NCBI GenBank assembly: GCA_014607495.2 | Contig: CP053152.1 | Coordinates: 4,836,001 to 4,900,000, forward strand | Length of the DNA: 64,000 nucleotides | Direction: 5' to 3' | From: Carposina sasakii | Taxonomy: Eukaryota > Arthropoda > Insecta > Lepidoptera > Carposinidae | Position numbers and translations under genes: made by a program | Notes under the pieces: model-generated | Database searches by the model: none | The model's input: only the letters and a program-made list of their open reading frames with translations | What the model was told of the DNA's origin: nothing | Part shown: piece after piece, positions 34,301 to 45,400 of the stretch | Position numbering within the stretch: the stretch's first letter is position 1 | Layout: each line of letters starts with the position of its first letter

Positions 34301-34467
34301 TGGATCGTATCGTAGATAGATCCGATGCAACTGCCAATGGACAAAAAGGTGACCAACCTCTGTTGTTTTTAATCAACTATTTATGTAACAAGTTCGATTC
34401 TAGACAGCTGATATTACTCTGTAGTCAGCTGCTGCAGAAGGTTCACGATAAACCTGATCAGCTTTAG
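25354..34467 (+). CDS. Rif1: Rif1, telomere/replication-timing regulator, 2143 aa
   Basis: Eleven coding exons join in phase: 25354-25575, 25996-26235, 26447-26700, 26844-27630, 27779-27930, 28034-28265, 28637-28814, 29497-29714, 29990-33043, 33130-33936 and 34180-34467. Rif1 recruits protein phosphatase 1 to chromatin to delay origin firing, and acts in double-strand-break repair. Residues 1 to about 760 form an all-helical HEAT-like N-terminal domain; the start MDELVSILESLENRAFNANN fits the family. Residues 762-1779, all in one 3-kb exon, are disordered, rich in Ser/Thr/Asn/Lys with many SP/TP sites (for example TPTTKRK, SPVRDQRTPSPE). PP1 docking motifs follow: PILKRK (about 1759-1764, SILK-like) and RKRVSF (1780-1785, RVxF), split exactly by an intron. 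The last exon is a compact helical C-terminal domain ending LLQKVHDKPDQL. The gene is complete, with ordinary intron sizes. Its 3' end faces the patched-domain gene. Confidence 0.92.
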
Positions 34468-34496
34468 ATTACGCCCGATTGTATATAATTGTTTTA

Positions 34497-34640
34497 AACA
34501 GGGTGTAACAAAAGTTAAAAAAAAAGGTGTCTTAAGTGAAATGATATGAAAATAGTCCACTAAAAAGAACTTATTCACAAAATTTGAGACTCGAAGTTGC
34601 ATTTTTTTTTACAGACAGTATGGAGACCTCTTTAACAACT
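34497..34640. mobile_element. Small inverted-repeat element relic in the Rif1 3' region
   Basis: CAGGGTGTAACAAAAG on the left, with an inner block AATAGTCCACTA then AAAATTTGAGACTCGAA, is shared with the clearer element at 45259-45391. Its right terminus is diverged. If the Rif1 transcript ends further downstream, this would lie in the 3' untranslated region. Confidence 0.5.
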
Positions 34641-36284
34641 TACAAATGTTTTTATAGTGGGCTGATTTTATAGCCTTTTGCTTAACATACCCCTTACACT
34701 ATTATCTTTTCTATAATTGATAGTTAAAGTTTTAGATTACTCATTTAATTTTAAAGAGTTGTACATAATTAGTATAGACTATTTTTTGTATTAAGTCTCT
34801 ACTGACTTTAATTGACTGTTTTAAGTAATAATACCTATATACCTTTCATACCATATACATATCTCTACTAGTGGTATAATTTGTGGTATTTTTATGGTTT
34901 TTTATTTTTTCAACGACAGCAACATGTCAAAGGAAATATTTAAACAACAGTTTTGTATCAAAACTATTTTATTTTTATACAAAACAAGTGAACTATATTT
35001 ACATTATTCAGTCATGATTAATGATCTTTTGGGATCACAAAATGTGCTTTATTTTTCGTTTTCTATATTGTTTTTAATACTTTCATCATCAATCAAAATT
35101 ACAAGAAAAATAAAATGAAATTACCTATTACAAAAATAAAGGTGATTCACATTCATAAATATATAAGTATGGTTAGAAGTGTGTAAGATTAAAAAAAAGA
35201 AATATTTGGAACATATATTTTCATGGCATCAAGGTACATATATCACACAATTTATTTACACCAAACTGTCTTCATATAAAGATAGTCATCATCATCATCA
35301 TCCTATTGCAGTCCACTGCTGGACGTAGGCCTTCCCCAGGGCACGCCACAAGACTGCCATGGGGGGATTTGCCCACAGTAAAAAAAAAGTAAAGATAGTA
35401 TTAAAGCTTTATTTTTAAAGTAAAAGTAAATAGCCATTAAATATTTGACGAAAAATATGTACAGTTTGTATATTTCACCAACCCCAGTAATTAAATATCA
35501 CACTATAATTCACTATTATTTTAATAATAACTAACTGTGTTTAAAAATATTGTTAATGTAATATTCCCTGACTGAATTGTGCTCTAATTTGGTACCTATT
35601 ATGATTGTAGGAACTAGTGTTATGTTTCAATAAATTATTATGAAAATTCCTTGGTTTTACTGCTATTATAATAAAAATTAAATTTAAAGCATACTAATTG
35701 TCAATAACTGGGCATAATGTCTCGAACGACTCTTATACAAACATGAAATATGTAACAATTTTATAAAGCAGATATATTTTTTGGTTCGAATCATATACTT
35801 AAATCTATCTTATAATAAATTACGTTAAATGTGTGAGCAACCAAGAATGCATTTTTGATTCCGCGTCGTATACCATTTGCAAATAAATATTTCGCGTACT
35901 CCAATATCTGCGTTGCTTTATTTCAAACCGTAGTGGAATGTAGCAGTTTCATGCTAGGAAACTTACCATGGGCGGAAATACTCGTAATCTTTATAAAAAT
36001 GTATCTAAATTACTAGGTAGATGTACGGATTATAGAATAATATGTATTGTAGGCCTCCTCTCAGGCCCATGGTAAGCTCTAGTAATTATCTTATGTTCAG
36101 GTATAACTAACTTAAAATTACCAAGCACTCATATAATTATAACAATACATTCATCATACATAATAAGTCCACGATCCAATATTTTTATACATTCACGACG
36201 ACGCGGTTTGATTTTATAACACTAATACTTTGGTCCTTGAATTGAGCACTTTGACTATGTAAGTTTGTAAGTTCGGGTTTATGG
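34641..36284. other. Convergent 3' regions of Rif1 and the patched-domain gene
   Basis: There is no credible gene. Possible polyadenylation signals are AATAAA on the plus strand near 35631 (for Rif1) and its complement near 35916-35921 (for the minus-strand gene); both are guesses. A LINE 3' fragment lies at 35281-35381. Confidence 0.45.
35281..35381 (-). mobile_element. 3' end of a non-LTR retrotransposon (TGA-tailed)
   Basis: The minus strand reads a GGCAGTCTTGTGGCGTGCCC block, then GGCCTACGTCCAGCAGTGGA, CTGCAATAGG and a (TGA)n tail. It matches the end of the plus-strand copy at 52344-52612, and this sequence is a common lepidopteran LINE 3' terminus. Confidence 0.7.
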
Positions 36285-36477
36285 TCACGGAAATCGCATC
36301 TCCGCGACGTAGTCCAAATGCTCGAGATTGTGCTGCGAGTTGGAGCGACGCGGTCGGTGCAGGTTGTGGTGTGAGTGGGCACGCATCACTCGGTACGTTC
36401 CCTCGCGTCGTGGTCCCGTGTCGCTCGTCTTCCGAGCGGACCTCAGCCAATCATCGTCTCTGGTTCCCGTCGGTTTT
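36285..36477 (-). other. Terminal coding exon of the patched-domain gene
   Basis: A CAAATTACAG acceptor precedes 36477. The exon needs one base from the previous exon, and the donor in the large exon (AATCG|GTATGT, exon end 36627) leaves exactly two, so CG+A gives Arg and the frame continues for 63 codons to a TGA at 36285-36287. It encodes a GC-rich basic tail including GTRDDDWLRSARKTSDTG, AHSHHNLHRPRRSNSQHNLE and HLDYVAEMRFP. High GC compared with the flanks and perfect phase support real coding. Confidence 0.75.
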
Positions 36478-39400
36478 CTGTAATTTGATAATGTAAAGTG
36501 TTATTTGTATGTGCTGTGTTATATCTTGTGATATTTCTTATTATTTTGTAGATTTAGACAAATTATGGACAACTTCTGACGGTAGGTTAAACTAATAATT
36601 TAAGAAATTCGGAATCGTTTACATACCGATTTCTCGAATCCGCGGAGGTTGACATCGAACTTTTTTCTCTGTGTCTGCCTTGCCAAGCGCGATCGTACTC
36701 CGAACCATAAGAATCTAATTCTCCAGAGGGCTGAAACTGGCTGACGCTCTGGCAATAGCTGGACCTTTTCCATCCGTCTTCATACTTTTTCCTCCCATCG
36801 CTGTCTCCGATTTGTCTGCGCTGTGATTGATTGGAGCTGCTCTCGCTTGTGTCTTCTCCAGATGTGCCGATACCTAAATCTTTGTCATCTCCATAAATTT
36901 TGTAAATTCCGTTTGGGTTAAAGTTCTTTCCGTTATATATTTGATCGTTTAGTACAAGTTGAGGGTGAGGTATGCAGTAAGGATGCGGGAAACATTTCTC
37001 AACAGCCGACATCGTTATGTCTTCGTGTTTCTTCGTGCATGAGCCTGGTCCGAAGAGCGACAACAACACAGGCAAAAGGAATAAACCGTGCATAGCTCCG
37101 AAGAATATGACCATGAATACCATCTTGAAAAACACAGAGAATATGTAACTGTCGGCTAAAAGTAAGGCAACGACTCCCAGTATTGTGCTGAACGATCCTT
37201 GTACGATAGGCAGACCCAGCGAGTATAAGCATTCACTGACTCTCTCATTGGGTGTTTTTGCCTTGGATGCCATATAAGCGTAGCAGATATGAGCAGTGAA
37301 GTCTACAGAGAAACCGATGCACATGATTAGATTGATCATAGAAATGGAATCCAGGTTGATATCCCAGAGTGCCATATATCCGACGACACCAATTTCAATG
37401 GATATGATGCTGAAGGCAACCCATAGGGAGCAAAGTATGTTTGGTATAAAGATGAAAGACGTTATCATCATCATCAATGCGCCATAACAGAGATTCTGGA
37501 GTGATGTTGGTCTCACGAGTTCGAACTGAAACAAAAGCAATAAAATGGAATTTTTAAAACTTTCTAAAATTGTGAAGTTCAGTATATTATATAAAAGCGC
37601 CTTAAATAAAATTACCTGATCAAAGAAAACGAAGTAAGGATGGAAAACAGAAGCGTTCAGTGGTGAGGAAGCGACGACTTGTCTAAGAGCTCTGACCATT
37701 TCTTTCTCGTGGTTTGTTCCGCTGATGTTGACTGCCTGGATCAGGAATCTTGATGCAAGGATTTTGTCTCCGGCTTCGTTGAATTTAACGTCCAGCGAAA
37801 ATGGATTTGCGGGAAATAGCCATAACTGTAAAATAAGAATTTAATTTATTTCGAACGTAAAATGAGTTTCACAAAAAATGTGCAAAACACAGAAAGTGTC
37901 TTCAAAGTTAATAACTACAGAATTTTTCTTTTTCATCTTATTCTTACCTCTTTAAGGTTATGAATGAAGTCAGCTTCGGAGTCAATGGTAACATTTAAAT
38001 AGTCATTATTCCTAGACACGTAATTTAAAAACGTCCGTAACCAAGATTCCGTGTACAATGAATTTGACACGTACGACGTGTTCTCCAGTCTCTGTGTCAG
38101 AAGTTCCACCTCATCTTGTATTTTCGGGTCTGAGTAATTGTAATTACCGCTTATTACAACCTGGAAAAGAATAAGGACATATTACTTTAAAGATTAGTCT
38201 CGTGTCTTGGTAACATGCCACAAGAAAAATAACCTTTAAAATGCAACTATTACTGTTTATGAGATAATCTGGAGAAGTGTACGTAGTGTGTATACGTAGA
38301 TACCTAGTGTTGCTATTATTCAGAGTGTTAGCTGGTTTTACAGTAACAGTATGGGAAAGTATAATAACTCACCTGAATGCGGTAAGGAAATTCTCTATAA
38401 TACATGTCTTCTCGGTCGAAAAATTCCACTGAGTAAGAGTCAACTTTAGACAGCTTCCTCCTTTCTAGACCTTCGTTTAGATTGGTGACCCCATAACCGG
38501 CTCCGGCCAGATATGCCAGAAATATCACGATGACCAAGGCTTTGACTACGCTGTTGTTGAGGATGTCTGCCATTGTTGTACGGAAGAACGACATTATGCA
38601 ATGCTCTCTGTTGTCTATGGGGTTGTCTGGATCAGCTTTGTCTATTCCACCGGTACAGAACATGCGGTACAACCATGATTTTTCTTCTGTAATAGAGTTA
38701 AGAAAAGTATTTTAATTTTCGTTTCTGTTAGCATTGTATTATATTATTGTATTTAAGTGAGAATTTACCCTTTCTGGCCCTTGACTCCGGTAATACTTTG
38801 AGGAAAGTAATTGTGTGACGATTCTGTTTTTCCCTGTATCCCGATACTGCAACGCACCCAGCGAAGAATGTTAAATGCCAAACGAATGTGAAGCATACTG
38901 CCAGACCTAAAAATTATAGGAAAATGATATAGTACAAGTAAACAGAGAAACGTTAAATGTGATGAAGGTAACAAACAGAAAGAGGATCGATCTATGCCAA
39001 CATTAAAATCTCAGTTTAAGGAAACAGATGACACTCTTACCAATTTGCTTAACCCTACGTTACACGACAAGTGCTTACCAGAATACATGCAGAAAATCTG
39101 CACAGAAGGGAATGGCGAGAAGATACCAATGAAGAATGAAAGCATGTCTGTGACGGAAGTGATGGTGATGGAAACAGCTGCTTCTGACAGCATTATAGCC
39201 ATTCGTTCTGGCACTGGTAGTTTGGGTGATGTTCGACGCCAAGCTGCTAGCATCACGAATGTGTCGTCTATGCCAATACCTGGAATGGAAAAACCAAGGG
39301 TATAAAGTAAGCATAGAAACATCCTTAGTTAACATATAAGATTGACTCTTATTTGGGATTCAAACCTATACATAACAGTAAGGCTATATCAACTGCGTCA

Positions 39401-42400
39401 ATCAAATAAATTAGTACCTATCTGTAATGTGTAATACTATTTGAATACATCAATTGAACTGTAATTCATTGATTCCATGCATTGATTTTAATTAAGTAAC
39501 AAAGTAGCGTACCTACATTTAACATTGCGGAAACTCACCGATCATCAAAAATGGAGCAGCCAAATTAATCCCAATAAAAGATATTCCCAAATAAATGGCT
39601 AGTCCAAACGCAGCCAGCGTTGCCATCACCGCGGAAATGTTTCCAAGTAAACCCAGCCATGGCTTCGATCGGACCCAGTCCGCCATCATGCAGGTGACCA
39701 CCGAAAAAATGCCCATCAATATGAAGGTGGAACTGAAGAACGGAACGACAGTTCTAGTGTTCTTTTCAAGTTCATGGTCTAATGTTCTTGAGGCAAATCG
39801 CGCTACAGATATGTGCTTGAAACGGCCGGTATCCTCTGCCACCCCAACCGCATCAAGAAACGCGTCCTCCCATGCTGCACCTCTGGAATAGAATTCGAAG
39901 ATTGAATCAGGATGTTGACAAACTCATTTAACAATATTGCAGCGCATCTGTTATCAGCGCAATCATTCAATTGGCATGCCTGTCCAATGTTACGCGGCGT
40001 TTAGTATTCGGTACGATTACCTCAACCGTGTCAAGATCGGCGTCTATTATCTAAGTTTTAGCTGGTGTTTGTTAATACTAATCCCCATATACCCATTTTG
40101 CCGTAATGACTCTATTTTGCTTTACAAAAGTGACTCCAGTAAATCCTTTTCACTGGCAAACTACTGCAATCTAGATTTGCAGGGTTGCGTGACTTGTTCT
40201 TATTAGTGTTTAGATGAGAAGCAATTGGAAGCATGTTTAAATTTGGTTTAAAGGATTTCCTTTTATTAAGACTCTTATGTGCGTGTACCTAATCTTCATT
40301 GAGTACTGGGCTTACAGTTCTATAGATGTGGAAGTACCTATTTGCAGTTATTTTCTTTGGTTAATTTAGTGCCATTGGTAATATTCTTTGTTAATCTTTA
40401 ACGTAAACCTCACTCTACGTACAAGATCTCACTCGTTAATACGAACATTATTGACTTACCGTTCTTTCTGCAGTTTAGTGTCAGTCCTCACAAACCAGAC
40501 CAATTGCACCGCAGGCACTGAGACTATTGTGTCGTCCACCACAACGGACCCTCCGAAGAAAACTGGAAACGCGTGAGCTTCCCATGTCACGGGGTTGAAC
40601 ATGATCGGAAAGGTCAGGTTCAATTCGCCTCGTTCCACCTGAAAATGACAAAAAAGGGGTAAGCCAATGGGTCCTAGGTAGATCATAACCCTTTTTTCCC
40701 CTAATCCCATTATTAATGGGGCGCGGCGCAATATGGCTTCTTTCGAAACTCCATGGCCAAAGGTTTGACATTTGTTTTACGGCCGGTTGCCTGCCTGACA
40801 CTAACCGTCCTTGGTCCTAGGTAGATAAAGGAATTATTAATAATTATTAATAGAATGTATTGTTGGTGATTGATTATTCCTATGAATAGTCGGCCAGAAA
40901 TGATAAACAAGTTTTTATGGCGTATCTCATTTGAACGAAATGAGAGAGAGCATTACAGTTATCATTATAGAGGATGGACCCCTACGTCATAGGTAGGTAC
41001 ATAGTATTATAGGTATCTATGATTGTTGCTTTTGTTTGGCATCAGTCCAATCGAGATGGCTATCTCTTTAACGCAGTCATGCATGATGACAATTATTTAG
41101 GATATAAAATTACCATTAATATATGCAATAAATGACCCGCTTTTTTCAGATATCAACAGCATATAAATATAAAGGTATTGAAACCAGTTTTCTCATTTAA
41201 ATTATTGACAATGCGGCTTTATCACGTGTTTTTATGACTAATTACGTTTATAGAACCTTCTGAAGAATGGAACACGTGACAAGTCTTTTTCTTTTCTTTT
41301 AATTGTACGGTTGATTGCTGTAAATGGCTTATTTTCAGATAAGCTGATAAGTATAGTAAGGTAGTAAGCAAGAGAGGTAGGTACGAGCACCTACTATAAC
41401 GCACACCCTACTATTGGATTTAATGTAATTAAACAATATTCGTCAATGTGCCTTATACTAGGTACCTGGGTAGGTTTCTTGTATTTTTAACATGAAACCT
41501 GGCCCCTTATTACCTAACGAGCAAAAGCAAAGCGATTGCAAAAATTATACAAAAATCGCTGATTGCTTGTCAAATTCGTATTACGTAAAATGAATTTCAA
41601 AGGAACTTTGACATTTCAAGGCGAATATTGTACAATTTTCGCTATCGCTTTGCTTCGGCTTTGCTATTGCTTTTACGTAATCAGGGGGCTGTTATTGACT
41701 TTAGGAGGTAATTATTGGTAGGTATAGGTATAATACTTTATTTTTTTTGTAAAAATACCATGATTGAAAGCTTTTGATTTTGTCAACAAATAAATAAATT
41801 ACAACCAAGATTTCTCTCATAGCACTGATGCATTTTATTTTGCACTCGACCACTATTAGGTCCTTAAGGCTTTCTATAGGATGTATCTAACTTGATTGTC
41901 AGTAAGTGGGTAGACCTAGGTTTAGTCGCTCTGTTTCTAGCTATGCATTCTTCCTCATATTCGCACCAAATTAAGTTATAGATCAAGTCAATGTGGTTGC
42001 GCGGGATTTTCTTGTTGCCTACCTAGAAAGGACGATGATACCGTAAGTGCTACAGTATTGAGAGATGTAAAAAGCCGTGAACACTCTAAGGGCGTTTGAT
42101 CATAGGTATTACTATTCGTGCAGGTCCTAATCCTAACTATGTTATATAACTACAATCTGCACGGACCGTAGCTACCATGTAGCTACCGTCGACGGAACGG
42201 GTGTCACTCGTGAACGACTTCTGTTGCTCATAAATTGCTGTGCAGGACGGAAGGAAGCAGACATGCGGACTGGATAGAAATCGTAATCGTAGGCTGTACC
42301 TACTCGTATATTCTCGGTATAAATCTAACGATCATCTAACCTCGTAGCCTCGTCATCCCTTGCTTGCTCTTCATCAGTCGATGTCGTTTTATTTCACCGC

Positions 42401-45400
42401 AAACAATTTTTATGTAGCAAACCTTATCTATATTTTATGAGAACTGTAAATACTCGTAAATAAATAAATAAATATTCACACACATCACAACACATTGACC
42501 TAGTCCCACACTAAGATCCCTAAGGTCTTGTCGTGGGTCGTGGGTCTAAGGAACGGTATATAAATACATAGATAAGTATATAAACATCCATGACTCGGAA
42601 ACAAACATCGACATTCATCACATCAATGTTTGCACCTACCGGGATTCCAATCCAGGACCTATGGTGTCGCAGGCAGGGCCACTACCAACTACACCAATCG
42701 GCCTAAAGATAATGGATGGACTTAATTTCCCTAGCCTTCCTTTCGTGATAAAAGCAACATTTAGAAAACGCGGGTAGCTATTCGGCAGTGAGTGGAAGTC
42801 TTCTCGGGAGGACCTTGTGATAAGTGGCTGAAAACGGATTGCATACGGAGCTGCTTTCAGGACGGGAACACTTTACAGTATTTATATAGTTTATTTTGTA
42901 TTATAAGTACACATATTTGATAGGTCATGAAGTTAGCTGCAACACATTACACGGGGTCTAGTAGCAGTTTTACGGGGGTCACACTCCAGGTGAGTCCATA
43001 TACTTCCCATGTGCCATCCCATGTTATTCCCAAATATCTCATCCATCCATCCATACTTACAAACTTTCACGTTTATAATATTAGTAAGATACTAAGAAGT
43101 AAGATGTCTTTTTGTTGTTGGTTTTAAATTAACCGTTGTTAATAAACACGTAGGTAATTCTCTCGCAATGCATATACATACTTTTGTGCATGTCATCAGT
43201 GGCGTAGCTAGGTAACTACCCATGGGCCCTGGGGCAAATAAAAAAAATCGGGCCCCACTGCTATCTCAACTATTAGGTTTTTGACAATCTTCTCTTTATT
43301 GCACGTGACTAGACATTACCAAGAATTTTTGAAGTTTACGAGGTCCATAATTGAAAGACTGCTTAGACATATAATAGATGCGCGAAATTTTTTCTCGTAT
43401 TTACTACATAACTTGTCTATTACCTTCTTGAAAATTCAAGCTCTACCGAGAATTTCTGACCATTGCTAAACCATGAGATAGGTTACAATCGGGTAGATAT
43501 TACCAAGAATTTTTGGAGTTTACCTACGAGCCCCATTATTATTGAAAAGTGAAAGACTGCTTAGCCATATAATATGCGCGAGCGGAGCGAGCGCGAAATT
43601 TTTTCTCATTTACCACATAACTCAAATAAGTTGCCTATTAATTTTTGAAAATTCAAGCTCTACCCGAGAATTTCACGGTAAGGATTCAAGGACCCCCTGA
43701 GCTTGAGGGCCCCGGTGCACTGCCCCGCCTAGCTCCTAGGTAGCTACGAGTACGCCACTGCATGTAAGAAGGACAGACAGACTAAGGGACTCGGGCATTC
43801 TCTCAGGTGATGCTAGCAACTTGTCACTGACATTAACAGTTGTCCCCTATATGCTAAACGTGGCTGTGGTCTTCGTGACCCTGCAGTCTCAGTCCTCAGC
43901 TCTAGTAGTATGACCTGCCAAACACGATATGATAAACCGATTTATCGACATTTAGCCTGTCAAAATAAGATAAATATAGCCGCCATTTGGATTTTGTATA
44001 GAGACAATACGATATCGTACGATAAGATATCCACAATGCGTGGTCATGCTAGGGGGGCAGATCTGGCTACCCCATTTCTGGAATATAGACGTGTGTATTT
44101 GTATGTTCCTATATGTATCTACGTTTTTATACATAACTTTATAGTACGTATTCGATATATGTAACATCTATACTCAGAATAACATTTACGAGTATGTATA
44201 ATAGAAAAATGAATCGCTGAATGTGTTGCTAAGCGCAAATCTCGAGAACAGCTGAACCTATTTCTTTTTTTAGAATACAATTACGATTATCCTTGTAGTA
44301 CGAGGATAGTTCTTACAAAGAGAAAAAATTTAAAATTGCCTGAAAAAAATAACACTTCTATAGCGGCCGCCCATGACTTTGTTCACGTGAAAGGGCATTA
44401 CACCCGTGCCAAACCGGGGCGGGTCCCTAGTACTAAAATACAAATTGATTTGGAATATCAAACTCTACCTGTGGTTAGTGGCAGTGAGTAACAAACTGTG
44501 TATTGTTTATAGATTCGTTGAAATCGTGATTCAATGAATAATTAAACCTTGACTCAGACAATACCATAAGAATTCGTTATGGGATACAAAAACATCTACG
44601 AAAGGTCTGTTTCCCAGTGGTTTGTCAACTTTTTAATGTTGGACCATCTTAAGGTTTATATAAAGGTAGACAAAGATACTAATTGCCAAGCATTACCTTA
44701 ATTTGGGTTCATCATTTCTAAACTGAGAGTTAATGATTGTTACCCAGTATTTGATTCCAGTATAAAATCTAAAATATTCCTACTGAATGTACCTGTTGTG
44801 ATATTAGATATTCCGACGATAGGTGTACTTACCGAAAGTTCGTTTTCACCCGTTTTCAAATTAATAATTTTACAAGAAATTTTGACGCTTATAATTATTA
44901 AGACTAATATTAACACGGAATAAATAATATTTACATGAATTTGAGAAAGTCTTACGAAAACGAAAGCAAATAGTCAGAAAACATAAGCCTCTACGCTCTA
45001 GTTATCAGAGTTTTCTTAGTGTGTTTATGCTAAACGTAAACCGTTTGGTTTTGCTCTGACCCACTAGAATAAAATAGCTAAAAGTAAACGCTCAAACTGT
45101 TTTTTTTCTCAGATAGACCAATAAGAGAATAAGCGAACAGTTTTTTGTACTAGATTATGCAGACTGGTGATAATTATATAGGCAGGTACCGTTTGTCGAC
45201 CAGCGAGATTTGTTGTGTGAACCCAATGTGAACAGTTTTAATTAAATTGCCTGACTATACAGGGTGTTACAACAGGGGTATGTTAAGCGAAAAGCTATGT
45301 AAATAGTCCACTATAGAGAACCTATTCCCAAAATTTGAGACTCGAAATCAAATGTTTATTAAACATACCTACCCCTTTTGTTACTCCCGGAATTAATCGC

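Noticed and set aside
36587..36626. Stop codon at 36587 as the only end of the patched-domain protein
   Set aside because: The donor just upstream and the in-phase GC-rich exon at 36285-36477 make the spliced end more likely; the read-through end is kept only as an alternative.
38994..39305. 103-codon plus-strand frame
   Set aside because: It is the antisense of the patched-domain exon with the GIGIDD motif.
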